Positions 1-12,772 of a stretch of DNA of 64,000 nucleotides are shown here, one piece after another. Positions within the stretch are counted from its first letter, which is position 1; each line of letters begins with the position of its first letter. Below the pieces are notes generated by a model that worked only from the letters and a program-made list of their open reading frames with translations, was not told where the DNA came from and did not search any database. Made by a program: the position numbers and the translations under genes. Source of the DNA: Siphonodentalium dalli (Eukaryota; Mollusca; Scaphopoda; Gadilida; Siphonodentaliidae); contig CP136066.1 in NCBI GenBank assembly GCA_032622095.1, positions 44,777,835-44,841,834 of the forward strand, given 5' to 3'.

Positions 1-1399
1 AACTGGGTAATATATAATTTTGTTACTAAATATTTCTTCCGTTGATCATAAGTTTCCTGAACGTTAATACGGTGGTCCACTGTGAAGTGGTCCGGCACCG
101 TCCGGGATACTGTGAAATCCAGAATGTTGCTAAATCTGAGGCTAAAGAGTCACTTTAGCTGCCTATATAGCCCTATACCAACAAGCATGGTACTAACATG
201 CTTACAAACAACATTACATGGTCAGTACTTGTAAATTGTTTGAAAAAACCTATTTTGGAAAAAATTTACAAGCACCATTTTTTCCGCCTCTGGACCACCC
301 ACCCACCCCGGCCCTATATACGGAATTTTTTTGCAGACCCCCCCCTGTATGAGGCAGATATATTTTGTTTGCGTGAGGTGTTTTGTGTCAAACGGGAAAA
401 TTTTATTACTGTAAAAACACGTTACACGGGCCTTAGTGGGGATGACATTAAGCTACATTTATGGCATGTTGCATATGAGACATGAGGTGAAAACTTCCTT
501 CCCGACACCCTTTGGAAAGAAGCTTCGAGAAATGTAAAATTTAAATAAATAAACTTGTCGTGATGTAACTAAGATATTTAAGCCTAGATCATTGTGTGCA
601 TGGAACAAGAGCGAGCAAATGTCTCAAATATTAACGTGACTATCAATGGCTTGAAAATGACTGTCATCAGTGCATCCAACTAATCAGTGAATTATTTGCA
701 TGTGTATAAATTCAGATTATCTGTTACTAGTACTCTCACAACAAGTACAGTATTCAAGTCCAGCATAGTGACTGCCAAAAGCATTTAGTATAATTGAAGT
801 TGATCCACTAGACCAACAAAAGTGGTATGGAATAATGCTAGATAATGGGCTGGTTGACCGACTAATCATGAAATAGTTAGAAATTATGGAATTGTGTGTA
901 TAATGCATAATGACGTAGGTTTGCAGATATCAGCAATTTATAGAATAATATTTCCAATTAAAGCCTGCTAAATGTCCTCTTTATGCATTTATTTTCAAAA
1001 TATGTCAACTCTAGTTGAATTGGAGCTTAACAAATAATATTTCATCATTATCATGGATATGTCATGTCTACAAAATTGTCAACAATGACCCGAAAGTGAA
1101 GATTGAGGTCACTGTCCTGAGTTGTTGTCAGCTTAAAATGTTTTTCAGCCAAAATAGCCAATACACATGTTTGGATCATGTAATAGCTTGCAGGGGAAAC
1201 TGATATCTCAATGGATATGCAGGAGATATGCTGGGAAATTTATAATTTGTAAATTGGATGCATAAACCTTTCAGTGAAAAACAATAATAGCAGTTCTTTT
1301 TGTTTGAAGTGTTCCATTTTATAAGTTATACCTTATAGAGTAAGTTATACCAGTGTTTTTTGTGCACCTTTCAGATTTTGGTGGGTTAGTACTGTACTG
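1..1399. other. Intergenic, no gene seen
   Basis: No coding exon, RNA gene or clear repeat structure can be supported here. Open frames are short, lack domain-like composition and have no convincing splice pattern. The right part grades into the long repeat arm that starts near 1400. Confidence 0.5.
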
Positions 1400-2570
1400 T
1401 ACTTAAAATTTGGCATATACATTAAGTATGATTCTGCGAGATATAACGCAAATTTTTTAGGGGGAAATTGGATCTTCCGTCCAAGATGGCCGTCAAAATG
1501 GCAGCCGTAAGTTGAAAATTTGACGTTTTTCACTAATATCTTCTAGATCAGTTTCTTCTGTATGGAACTGGTTTAGATTTGTAACTTTATTTTTGTGTCA
1601 TTCATATGAACTAATCATTGGGGCAATGAAAGATGCCATTCATGAGGTCCTAGCCCTTCCAATCCATCAAAAGTTATATTTTACAGAACTAGGTATGAAA
1701 TTTCATAAAAAATCACCGTTAGGATTCTAGTCATATTTTAATAAGAAATGGACATAATTGTGCAAACTAAGTGAGGCACACCATGGCTTATGAACATTTC
1801 AACTCAATGGAACCAAAATTGTCGCTTGGTCTGAAAATTGCTGCCAAAATGGCGGCCAAAACCTGGGAAAAGGTAAATATTGGCCCAGCATACCATGTGT
1901 ATCGCTTACAAGTTGTGGCCGATGAATAAAATCGTCTATGCTGTCTTATATATAAATTAACTTCTAACATTTCTGATGCACATTGGTTAAGTGTTACTAA
2001 TGTAACCACTAACATTACCAGAATTATTGGAATTGTTCTATTACAAACTTGACATCAAAATCGGCAAAAATTTACTTTCAGGTTTGGACCATTTATTTAA
2101 GTAAATGGAAATATCTTTGCTATCATTTTTTTTATTGTTTTGATGTGTCTTAAATGTGTCACACTGGTGTGTTTTTAGACAAGTTTACTCAAGATGGCTT
2201 CCAAAACCAAATTTTGTAAAAAAAAGAGTTGATTTTTGTTTACATGATTATTCTGTTCCCAAGAGTTAGCGAATTGTAACTCACTTGGTTATTAATCATG
2301 TTACTTAATCCACCGACTACTACATGTTTCATTCTCGTTGTCCCTGTACTTTCTGATGATGTACTGTAGTATGGAATTTTGCCAAAAATATCTTTTGGGA
2401 CTCGATCTGGCCATATTTTGACGGAAATGGGCAGAACGTCTAAACGGAACTGAGCGAAACCATATGTGGCTATTCTCGACCAATAGCACGAAAATGAACT
2501 TAATAGATGGTGTATGTCAAAATGGCAGACAAGTAGTGAATGTGTGATCATAGATGAGTTGAATAGTCTA
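1400..2570 (+). repeat. Long repeat arm, GATGGC-rich family, copy 1 left arm
   Basis: This stretch is a diverged reverse-complement match of 10090-11110. Shared landmarks in order are a CCAAGATGGCCGTC-type block, a TTCACTAATATCTTCTAG-type block, a conserved GGAACCAAAAT block, an AAAATGGCGGCC block and a TTGTAACTCAC block. It directly precedes a degenerate minisatellite, as the other copy also borders one. I infer one arm of a long-inverted-repeat non-autonomous element; no transposase remains. Confidence 0.55.
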
Positions 2571-2579
2571 CAGTGAGTT

Positions 2580-4030
2580 ATTGTATGGTCATGAATAGCG
2601 CGAAGGAGTGGCTATATAGTGATGGGTTGGTGTGTCCATGGTGTGATATATACAAGGCGTCATGTGTGAGGTGAATAGCTATACAAGGATTGTTTGTATG
2701 GTTATTGAAGTGGTGTATGGGTATAATGATAGTAGTTTTATGTTCATATGTGTGTCGTTTATTTATATATAGAGTGACTCTATGGTCGGTCATTTGTGAG
2801 ATATACATACGGACCTTGGGTGACTATTGTCATGGATGGGTGTATATGTACATGTATACATATTTTGGTTATATGATCATGTGTGGCACTGTGGGTGTAT
2901 GCATAAATAAAAAGGGAGTGGTTGTATGGTTATGTGTAATGTATATAGCTGTACATGGAATGACTACGTTCATGATTGTTTAAGTGTATATGCATACCTG
3001 GAGTATAGCTGGATGGTCATTGGCGGCGTATGGGTATATATTAAGTGCCATTGTGTCTGGTTGTATATGTGATGTATATGCACCTCTGTCGTGGTTGTAT
3101 TGCCATTGGTGGATGTACATGTATGTAGATAATAGATGTATGCTCATGGATGGGGTATGTGCGTATAGTATACATCTAGTGGCTGAATTGTCATGGGCGA
3201 TGTGTATATGAAAATCTGGATTGACTATATGGTCATAAATGGGGTGTATGTGTATATCTTGAGTTGGGGTATATGGTCATGGGTGCGACGAAAATGCATA
3301 CAGAGAGTGGCTGTATTTCAATGGTGAGGTGCTGCGTGTTTTTTTTGCTATATATAGATTTCTGTATGGTCAATTATGAGGTGTCAATGTATACCTGGAG
3401 TTGGTAGGCATTGGTGAGGTGTGTATGCACATTCTATATATGTATTGGCTATATGGGCATGGGTGTGGCCAATATATATACAGGGAGTGATCGTATGGCA
3501 ATGGTGAGGTGAATTGTTAAACAAGGGATGACTGTATGACCACCAATGTTGTGTATGGGTATACAGTGAGCGGCTGAATTGTCTTGAGTGAGGAGTATAT
3601 TCAAGCCTGGGGCGTGTGAACGGCCATATGTGCAGGATATTGGTATATATATAAAAGGGCTGTATGGCAATTGGTGAAGTATATATGTATACCCGGAGTT
3701 ACTCTACGGTTATGGTTGCAGTATATATGTATATCTTGAGTGCATATAATGGCCATAAATGTGGCATATATATATATACAGGGAGTGATTGTATGATCAC
3801 GAATGTGGTGAATATTTCTGCAAGAAGTGACTATATGGTCATGGCTGAAGTGTAGTATACCTGATGCACCTGAAAGCTGGATCATGGCTCTATAGTCATG
3901 TTTGTGGTTTACGGGTAAACCTAAGTACGGTTGTATGGTTATGGGTTAGGTGTATGTGTATAAAGCGAGTGACTGCATGGTCATTTGTGTGGTGTTTATG
4001 TATATATATAACATGATTGTATGGCCATGG
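2580..4030 (+). repeat. Degenerate GTATGGTCATGGGTGAGGTG minisatellite, block 1
   Basis: About 1.45 kb of strongly degenerate tandem repeats with a period of roughly 40-60 bp. The recurring words are GTGACTGTATGGTCATG, GGTGAGGTG and TATATGTATACC. The open frames over it are by-products of the repeated words. The same kind of array lies at 8955-10075, beside the same arm sequence, so the array belongs to that repeat family. Confidence 0.7.
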
Positions 4031-4035
4031 CTATC

Positions 4036-4310
4036 ACTTCCCATAATAACTCAAGTATATTTTAATCGATTGGGAGGTAATGTCAGAAAGTTCTTCATTT
4101 GGTGGCATTTTATATGCACAATGGAGGAAACAATTTTCCTGACATTAGTCAATCAATCTTAATGCCAATGGTCCAGCATTTCATGTTGTAAGAGTTTTTT
4201 AAAGTGTTTGCTTGGCACGCTGGGACAATATTTACCATTTTCCATATTTTGGCCGCCATTTTGACAGCCAATTTTAGCCAAAGTGACAAATTTGGTTCCA
4301 TTCTATAGGA
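4036..4310 (+). repeat. Truncated right arm of the same long-repeat family
   Basis: It matches 10085-10640 in direct orientation. Both begin with a CAATAACTCAAGTATAT-like block after the minisatellite and run to TTTGGTTCCATT. The arm is cut at 4310 by a TTAA-flanked MITE and does not obviously resume on the other side. Confidence 0.5.
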
Positions 4311-4797
4311 TTAAAGGTACTCAATCCGAACAGAGGGTCCCCATCTCAACAGATTCCAACAACAACAATCCGATCAGAGGGGCCTATATTACTATTTCTT
4401 TGGCTTTGGGGGTAAACATATTTGATTCGAGTCGAGGAACCCATCAAACAAAGCTCAGAGTGATTAGATATTGATTTTTGACATTTGTTATTTACTCGAG
4501 ATGAGTACTAATAATTGCCTTCAACTGCCGTAATCTGCTCGGGATGTGTACACCAAAATCTATTCAAACAGACAAGGATGGATAACTCTAAAATCAAGTG
4601 GTAATAATAACGCAATTTTGACTGAGTTCTGGGCCAGAAAGTATTCCCGATAATGAAAAATAATAGATTTCTAAAATCGATATCTAACAAATCTGAGATT
4701 TGATGGGTGACTTCCTCGACTCGAATCAAATATTTTTGATCCCCGAAGCCATTGAAATAGTAATTGAGAGGAGTTTTATCGGATTGAGTACCTTTAA
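4311..4797. mobile_element. TTAA-flanked MITE, AGGTACTCAATCCGA family, full length
   Basis: The body 4315-4793 starts AGGTACTCAATCCGA and ends with its reverse complement TCGGATTGAGTACCT, and TTAA stands on both sides (4311-4314, 4794-4797). A 162-codon minus-strand open frame inside (4508-4996) is not conserved in the other copies and shows no domain. Other copies are at 29039-29493, 33353-33783, 57076-57499 and partly at 37860-38162, 43505-43635 and 51595-51962. TTAA duplications fit piggyBac or Kolobok-type transposases; the superfamily is inference. Confidence 0.8.
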
Positions 4798-5065
4798 GGA
4801 CTATTGGGGTGGGGGTCAATTTTTGTTCTGGGGACCTGTGATAGCGACTGAGTACTAACTTACCAACTTCACGCACCCGAACAAGTCCATAATATGTCTT
4901 AAACGGAAATTGGGAGATGGCGTTATGCATAAATGGATCGCACTTGTCGTCCAAACCCAATGCCAATTTGTGTTGCAATATACTTATTGGTAACAAATAT
5001 GTTTAAACCAAAAAGTTCCCGGGGTTTGTACTGGTCGGTCGAATGTGATCTCTACGGGCATAGAG

Positions 5066-5277
5066 TAATGCCCTAAATAATCGACTCCTTAACCACAGCA
5101 GCATTATGGGTAACTTTTCAGGATTTAGTCTGAAATATGGCTTGTTGCCATTCATCGAAAAGTTCTCACTGAGAGCTTTCCGATGAATGGCAAGAAGCCA
5201 TATTTCAGACTAAATCCTGAAAAATTACCCATAATTCTGCTGTGCATGGTTAAGGAGTCGATTATTTAGAGCATTAC
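5066..5277. repeat. Near-perfect foldback hairpin
   Basis: About 100 bp of sequence (ACTCCTTAACCACAGCAG and onward) returns as its reverse complement around a short loop near 5168. The arms differ by only a few bases. It is probably a hairpin MITE; no second copy was noticed in the window. Confidence 0.75.
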
Positions 5278-6164
5278 TGTAGCCGCATGGGGTAGAGATT
5301 CGTGCCAGGCTATATACAAGATAGCCATTACGGTCGGCTACCTACCCGACGATGTACCCATCGTAGCATTATAATGTACGTCATCGTACTCAGCGCTACA
5401 TTGTCTGTCATGTTTGTTTTCGCTGTTGGAGCTTCCTCCCCATCTAAATATACATCGATTGCACTCACTCCACTTTCTGGAACAAATATTTCCTATTGAG
5501 AATGTCAAGTACCTCTGCGGATACTGACCGGATTGTCTCAGCGATGTTCTTTGACACCGGCTCGCAACTGACTTGCCAAACATTTGGCAAGAAGACACAG
5601 GAAAGTCTGGATGTCTAGTTCGTGTTAGAATGTGCATTCCCATGGCTAGTCAGAGCGATGTTCATTCTGAGTGAATTGATCACACTCAAGGTATATATGA
5701 CCATAAGATATAGCGTTACTAACGAACCAAAGCTAAACCACTCGCATGAGGGTATCTTTGCTTAAAATAAATTCTTATCAAAATAAGTTTATAGTTTCCC
5801 ACCAAATAAGATTCACATTTATAAGCCTTATTTATTAGTGGTTATTATTAACAACACTCCGTACCCAACGGTTCGTCGAATTAGTGGACCCTTATCCTAA
5901 TTTCTTGTAAAAATTAGGGCAATCGACATCCGGTATCTGAAAATACCAAGATTCATAAAGTAAACAAACGAGTTCACCACCTCATGGTTTTATACCCCAA
6001 TAAAATATAAATATAATGTGTTCGTTTTTGGTACAAATTGGAGCATTTTACTGAAATTAACCATTATATTTCTTGACGCTGGTGGAACTCTCCGTTTCAG
6101 ATACCAGATGGGGAAGCGTATACATTTCAAAATGTTCATTTCATTCATTAAGAATTCATCATCA
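5278..6164. other. Intergenic, no supported gene
   Basis: No exon with domain content. One 41-codon frame at 5374-5499 begins with a hydrophobic stretch (MYVIVLSATLSVMFVFAVGA) that would score as a signal peptide, but the mature part is only 21 residues, without cysteines, and there is no supporting context. It is listed as a weak observation only. Confidence 0.3.
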
Positions 6165-6655
6165 CGATTGGCAATCACGTAATTTCGAGATTGGTGAGTA
6201 CCACGCATACACAATGGTCGAGGCGAGTGCAAACGCACAACAAATATAATAAATGAGGAACTGATACAAAACATTACATTTTGACTGTAACGAGAATATG
6301 CTACTTTATTTCTGAAACAAGTTGATACCTTATTTGCTCGGATATACTCAGTGGTTTTCTAAAACATTCTGACTAAAGTTTCAAGTCGGTGGTGCGTGGA
6401 ACACACCAGTCCATACATCTCGGAGAATCCTTCGACTGACAACTTTGTCAGAATGTTAGAGCAAGCAAATGTGAATTTGGACACATATGAGTATCAGCTT
6501 GTTTGACAAATACCATACCATCTGCTCGTATATATAGCTGACAATTTATATGTAATATCTTATAGTTTATTCCCGTTTTCCTCGTTTCTGGTCGCGTTTT
6601 CGATCGCCTCGGCCATTTTGAATGCGTGATACCCATCAACTCAAAACCATGCATG
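6165..6655 (+). repeat. Dispersed repeat, copy 1
   Basis: Matches 38925-39375 in the same orientation. Shared blocks are a GGTGAGTACC block, an ACAAGTTGATA block, a GACAACTTTG block with GTCAGAATGTTAGAGCAA, and the end CTCGGCCATTTTGAATGCG. No coding capacity or terminal structure was recognised. Confidence 0.6.
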
Positions 6656-6844
6656 CACGTGATTCTCCACCGTGATCATGTTGATTTCGTGCAGATGTGT
6701 CAAGGATGTGTCAAGGATGTGCCACCGGTCACGCTTGGGATCGCTCCAACAGTATCCGTGTGGATAAGAACATGGGATCTGAAAGAGACACACATTACTT
6801 TTCCATCAAATATATGTGCGACTGAATATATATTGATTTATACG

Positions 6845-7756
6845 GATATAAATATAGAATATGTAGCTAGTGTCGTCGCTTAAACTGTTTATGTCCGTGA
6901 TCGCGATTTGAGCATCTATTGTGCGAGGCTCTGCCAATAGCTGCCAAATCCCCGAGCGGATATAAACAGTTTAAGCGACGACATTAGCTACATATTTCAT
7001 CGAACAAAACTTGCCTTTTGTGAGGAAAATCTGTCATTTTCCTCAGTTTTACATTCGTTACTTCGATGACGCCATTGCATTTATTAGGTCAAGCAAACCA
7101 ATTAGAATTCACGACATGAGAAAACCGGAGTGCAGGTTAGAGCGAAATAGTTCGTTGGCCTTTTTACATTTATTATAAGCAGACCTTGTTCTGATTATTT
7201 ATAGATGTTTTAGAGCTAAAACATATATCATTTACGAATTATTTTAGTGAATTTATGCACGATAAAAACGTTCTGAAATCACAATGACGTCATTAAGGCC
7301 GGTTCATGCCCCTATGTACCTGCACAATTTGCATATCAAATTACGTCATAAAAGTAGTACTAACCTAATAAAGCTACCTTGACGTAATAAACGTAACGTT
7401 TGTTAGGCAGGCTTTATGTAGGCAATAGAGGTAGTGAGCGGTGGATTATTAGGTTAGTACTACTTTTATGACGTAATTTGATACTACTTTTAGGTATATG
7501 CAAATTGCGCGGTTAACAAGGACGCCAACCGACCTGAATGACGTCATTGTTATTTTGGGACCTTTTTATCGACCATAATTCACCGCAATTGATACACAAT
7601 TCGTAATCGGATATGTGTTTTCTCTCTAAAATATCTATAAACCATTAGCTAAAGGTCAGCTTATAATAACTATTAAAATAACCTAACGAACTATTTCGCT
7701 CTAAGCTGCACTCCGGCTATTCAACGTCATGAATGCTAATTAGTTTGCTTGACTTA
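6845..7756. mobile_element. Foldback element copy 1, left part (interrupted)
   Basis: It starts with a hairpin of about 150 bp built of GTAGCTAGTGTCGTCGCTTA and its reverse complement. It then runs through an arm (TTGCCTTTTGTGA, CATTCGTTACTTCGATGACG, GAGCGAAATAGTTCG) that folds back around a centre near 7400. The returning arm stops in mid-sequence at 7756 and resumes at 12522, so the element is split by the insertion between. The intact relative is 33935-35330. Confidence 0.75.
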
Positions 7757-8954
7757 TAGCCCGGTGGCTTAGGGTCAAAATTTTGCAAAATCGTGACAGA
7801 CCGGATTAAAGCATGAAACTTTGCCGATATGTAAAATGGAATATGGGGAAAAAATTTGGAGGGGGGTGCCCGGGCTGCGGGTCATGGTTCAGGAGAATTT
7901 CTGGTTTCCATGGTAACGTCATAACATATTTGGGGAAAAGTGAAAAAATGCCCCAGTATGGAAACAGTTAGACTTGTGTTTGAATAAATGATGTGAACTC
8001 ATAGTGCAATCAATGGTCCATCAACTGAACTGGGTCACTAGGACATGTAGGGTCAAGGTCAACCACTAAGGTCAAGGTCATTGGAAAATATATCATTTTT
8101 CTGTCTATTGTTTATTGATGGTCTCATATGCCGCCAACCCTAAAGCTTTAGTCATAAAGGCATTCCCTTTCATAAATGCACAAAAAATAGGGCATCATTA
8201 CTTTTGATAACCTTAAGTTATAGATCATCACATTTTTTAGATACCACTTTTTATGGTATTTGTGCAATTACGGCCTGGACTATGCTAAAGATAAATCAAG
8301 TAAATTTTAATTTGACCCTCACAAATAAATATTAAATATAGTCATACGACGTAAATATAGAGCGATTGTGTTGGGTTAATATTAATATTAGAGTTTTTGA
8401 GTTGAGTTGGTAATTTTAATACATAACATACATCTTGTTGCCATGACAACTGCTAGCGAAAATATCGTAAAATTACGATTTTCGAATGAAAATGATAACG
8501 TTTTGCGAATAATTTCTCAGAATTTATTCCACCGACATGTCCTATATCAGAAATTCATTCACTTCGGAGGTAAAATGTGGACTTATATGAACATAATTAT
8601 GGTTTCCATGACAACCATTATCCCAAATAATGTCACAATGGCCAATTCAATTGACTTTTTGTGTATTACTTCCTCAATTTCGTTCAGAAAAACTTCAATG
8701 CGTAATACTATCCGCGGGGTAAGTTAGTCATACATGTCCATTACAAATAATATGTTGGGTGGACCCAATGTACTTGTTTCCATAGCAACTGTTTCAAATT
8801 TGATCACTGACATAGAGTCTGTCGATCTATTCAGCACTTTTGAATTAGCTTCCCGTCTCCATTTGTGGTAAACAAAATGTTTGGCCAAATGAAATTTGTA
8901 TTGACCAATTTAGAAAAAAATTGGCCATTGGCCAATTTGGCCACTGATAGCGCG

Positions 8955-10075
8955 AACACTATCCATACCTGGAGTGACCGTATGGTCATTGTTAGGGTGT
9001 GTATGTATATCTTGGGTGGTTATATGGCCATCGGCGTGGAGAATATTATACTGGGGTAACTGTATGGGTAATGGTGAGGTGAATAGGTATACATTGCGTG
9101 ACTGTATGATCATGACTGTGGTGAATATGTATGTATGGTTATGGGCCAGGCCTGGGAGTGTACCTGGTGTGCCTACATGGTGACTAATTACTGTATGGTC
9201 ATGTGTGAGGTGTACGTGTGTACCCAATTGTGGCTGTATGGCCATGTGTGAGGTGTTTTGTCTATAAAGCAGGTGGCCATATGGCCATTGGTGGGGTGTA
9301 TATGAAGGCATTGAGTTACTGTTGTCATGGTTGGATGTATATGTATATATCGAGTGGCTATATGGCAATGGGTGTGGTGAATAGGTATACAGGGAGTGAC
9401 CATATCGTCAATGGTGAGGTGAATAGGTATACAAGATACAAGGAGTGACTACGATTCTGTGTGTGGACCATAGGTATACAGAAAGTGACCACATGGTCAT
9501 GGGTCAGTTGCAGGAGTATACCCGGTGTACCTGCATGGTGACTCATGTCTGTATGGTCATGTGTGGGGTGTGCATGTATACCCAAGTTTGGCTATGTGGT
9601 AATGGGTGAGGTGTATGTGTGTAAAGCATTTAGCTACATGGCCATTGCTGATGTGTATATGTATACCTGAAATGATTCAATGGTCATGGTTGGGTGTATA
9701 TGTATATCTTGAGTGGTTATAGGACCATGGTTGTTGTGAATATGTATATATGGATGCCAATAGTGAGGTGAATATATATATATACAAGGAGGGACTGTAT
9801 TATAGCCCATCAATGTATGATCATGCATGTGGTGAACAGATATATAGTGACTATATAGTCATGGGTCAGGTGTATGAGTATACCTGTTGTGTCTGTATGG
9901 TGACTCGGGGCTGTATGGTCATGGGTGGGGTGTACGGATATACCCAATGGTGGCTGCATGGTCATGGGTGAGGTGTTTGTATATAAAGTGAGTGGTTATT
10001 TGGTCATTTGTCTGGTCTATATATAGAGTAACACTATGACCATGGGTGTGTCGCAAAGGTGGGCCTATGGTGGCT
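8955..10075 (+). repeat. Degenerate GTATGGTCATGGGTGAGGTG minisatellite, block 2
   Basis: About 1.1 kb of degenerate tandem units using the same words as the block at 2580-4030 (GTATGGTCATG, GGTGAGGTGAATAGG, TATATGTATAC). Open frames on both strands here are repeat by-products. It lies inside the 4.77-kb insertion. Confidence 0.7.
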
Positions 10076-10084
10076 ATCGATTTC

Positions 10085-11215
10085 CACAATAACTCAAGTA
10101 TATGCTAATCAATAGAGATGTTTAGTTGTCAGTTGATTAAGTAACATTTTAATAACCAAGTACTAGTGAGTTACAATTTGATACCTTTTCGGAACAGCAT
10201 AGAATAATGTATGGGATATATGTCGATTTTTTACATATCTGATTGCCATTTTGCAAGCCATCTTGAGTAATTTTGTCTAAAAAACACACCCGTGTGACGC
10301 ATTTAAGACAGTTCAAAACGATAAACCCATTTAATAGCAAAGATAGTTAAATTTTACTTGAAAAAATGGTCCAAACCTGAACAGTTAATTTGTATATCAC
10401 GTTTGTGAGAGAGAAATCCAATATGTCTTGTAATGTCAGTGGTTACAATAGTAACTATTAACCAAGGTGCATCAGCAATGTTAGTATTCAATGTATAGAA
10501 GGATTATAAGTCGATTTTATTCATGAACCACAATTTGTAAGTGATTGCAAGGCGCACTGGGGCAATATATCTACCATTTTCCATAATATGACTGCCATTT
10601 TGGCGGTCATTTTGAGTCAAAGTGACCATTTTGGTTCCATTGAGTAGGAATATTCATAGGTAAAGGTGTGCCTCATTGCACAATGCACAGTTCTGCTCAT
10701 TTCATTTTGTAATATGACTAGGATCCCAATGGTGATTTTTTGTGAAATTTTATAGCAGGTTCTGTAAATCATAATTTTGAGAGAACGGAAGGGACTGTGA
10801 CTCACAGAATGGCATATTTCATTGCTCCAATGATCAGTTAACATTAAAAATATATAATAAATGTGGGTTGCAGTGTGCGGCTACGGATTCAAATTTGAAA
10901 TCCAATGATCTGTTAAATTAAACAATTTTAAATAAAGTTGCAATTCTCATCAGTTCCAAACAGCAGAAACTAATCTAGAAAATATTAGTGAAAAATAGTC
11001 ACATTTTCCACAACCAGCGACCATTTTGATGGCTATCTTGGAACGGGATTTCCAATTTTGCCATAAAACGCTAACATTGTGTCTTAGCTTCACAATAATA
11101 TATACATTTGTATACATTTGTCAAGATTTACTCTCTATAATTTACATCAAACTAACTTATAGTGCCTCGTCTTAAAACACGGCGACCACGTTGGACGCCA
11201 TCTTGTTTCGTGTCT
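10085..11215 (-). repeat. GATGGC-family long repeat arm, copy 2
   Basis: Reverse-complement match of 1400-2570. It ends at about 11215 with GACGCCATCTTG, the same terminal motif seen in forward orientation at 23889 (CAAGATGGCGTCCAAC). No left arm is seen on the other side of its minisatellite, so this copy is incomplete. No protein-coding content was found. Confidence 0.55.
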
Positions 11216-12521
11216 ACACGGACACTTTCTTTCCGTGTTAACATTGCTTAAAAGTTGAGGGACATAACAAGGATGAAAATGAGTGAGGTGAAGTTAAGAC
11301 CTGTGGTGTGCGGTGTACAAGTACCCTATCGGCTTCCAGACTATTATATTTGCATTTGCATTGCCATCGCGTGACCTTTTTGACATCTTGTGACGTCGTC
11401 AGTGATAGAGAGTATTCCAATACCTACAAAATGACACATCACCTGTTAAATTCAATCACAATGACATCCCCATAAATGGGATACTATCCCCCCATCATAA
11501 TGGTAACACATTAGGGTACATAATAATACAAAAGAAGTTAAGTTATGGAGTGGGTGCACCAGGGGTCCTACCAGCTCATGGACTAATGCAACAAATTGAG
11601 GTAGGTTAATCATACAGACAAATAATATGACCTAAAGTGATAAAGACAGCATTTTTTTTACAATGACCTTGACCTTTCACAATGACCTTGACCCTTGAGA
11701 TGAGTACTGGCGGTCCGTTATGGAGAATATATTTATATAAATAGTATTATATAACTATATCCACCAATAAGTCCACTGCTATCACCAATATACTTCATAT
11801 ATGATCATTTTCCAGAATTCTCAGATATCACACACTGTTGCTATGGTAACACCATTTTTCAGGAAACTGAGTAATATGAAGCGTGTCAACGTTGGTTTCC
11901 AATGTCTCCAGTATGAAAAATATGTTGCTGAAAATCCACAAAACATTTTACGAAACCCATTTTTTTTTATTACAAATGACAGGCTATTACCATGGCAGTT
12001 GGCAGCTCAGATGAAAAATTCTGAAATTTCAGGCCCTGATTATGACAATTCAAACAGTTCAAACTGGAAAACAAAATACATCTATAAGGCAGTTCATACA
12101 CCAAATTGAAGGCAATAAATTACATGGTTTGGGTTAATTGCGAAATAGGGACATTTAGGGGCAAGATAATGCTGAATTACTAGTTGTAAATGAACAAATT
12201 ACTAAATGACCTTGACCTTAGTGGATGACCTTGACACAAATGCCTCTCCCCATTTATATTATGAAGTGGCCAACCACTTGTATTCTGAACTTAGTTACTA
12301 ATATCAAACATAGTACCAATTAGTTTAACAGAAACAGGTATTTCCCGATTCCTCCAATTTTCCAGATGCTATTGCCATGGAAACCAGATTTATTCCTCAC
12401 CACGATCTGGTAGTCCGGGCACCCTCCGCCAAAAAGATTACCCTATGTTCAAAGAACATATGTACCAAATGTCATGCTTTAATCCGGCCAGTCACGATTT
12501 TTTTGTTAATCCACTGGGCTA

Positions 12522-12772
12522 TTAAGAAATGTAAGTCATCGAAGTAACGAACGTAAAACTGAGGAAAATGACATATTTACCGCACAAATTGCATGTTTTG
12601 TGCGATGGATAAATAAAATATGTAGCTAGTGCCGTCGCTAAAACTGTTTATGTCCGCTCGGGAGATTTGGCATCTATTGGACTCGGCTTAGCCTCGCCCA
12701 ATATATGCTCAAATCCCCCTCACGGACATAAACAGTTTTAGCGACGACACTATCTACATATTCTATATATCT
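12522..12772. mobile_element. Foldback element copy 1, right part
   Basis: It continues the arm broken at 7756 (GTCATCGAAGTAACGAACGT, then the TTGTGCGATGGATAAATAAA block) and ends in the terminal hairpin of the family, GTAGCTAGTGCCGTCGCTA against its inverted copy near 12735-12760. Confidence 0.75.

Larger units (their letters stand above)
7757..12521. mobile_element. 4.77-kb insertion with TIRs and TTA target duplication
   Basis: The ends are inverted repeats: TAGCCCGGTGGCTTA at the left, and the right end reads TAGCCCAGTGGATTA on the other strand. A TTA stands on both sides (7754-7756 and 12522-12524), and joining the flanks restores the foldback host element. Subterminal similarity continues inward for several hundred bases (for example ACCGGATTAAAGCATGA and GGGTGCCCGG), so the ends form long diverged arms. 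No transposase gene is visible. A 3-bp TTA duplication is typical of PIF/Harbinger; that assignment is inference. The interior carries a minisatellite and a GATGGC-family arm. Confidence 0.75.

Noticed and set aside
2580..4030. Open frames with hydrophobic composition that look like membrane proteins
   Set aside because: They arise from the degenerate GTATGGTCATG minisatellite, and appear in the same way on both strands and in the second block at 8955-10075.
4508..4996. 162-codon minus-strand frame
   Set aside because: Lies mostly inside a TTAA-flanked MITE, is not preserved in the other copies, and has no recognisable domain.
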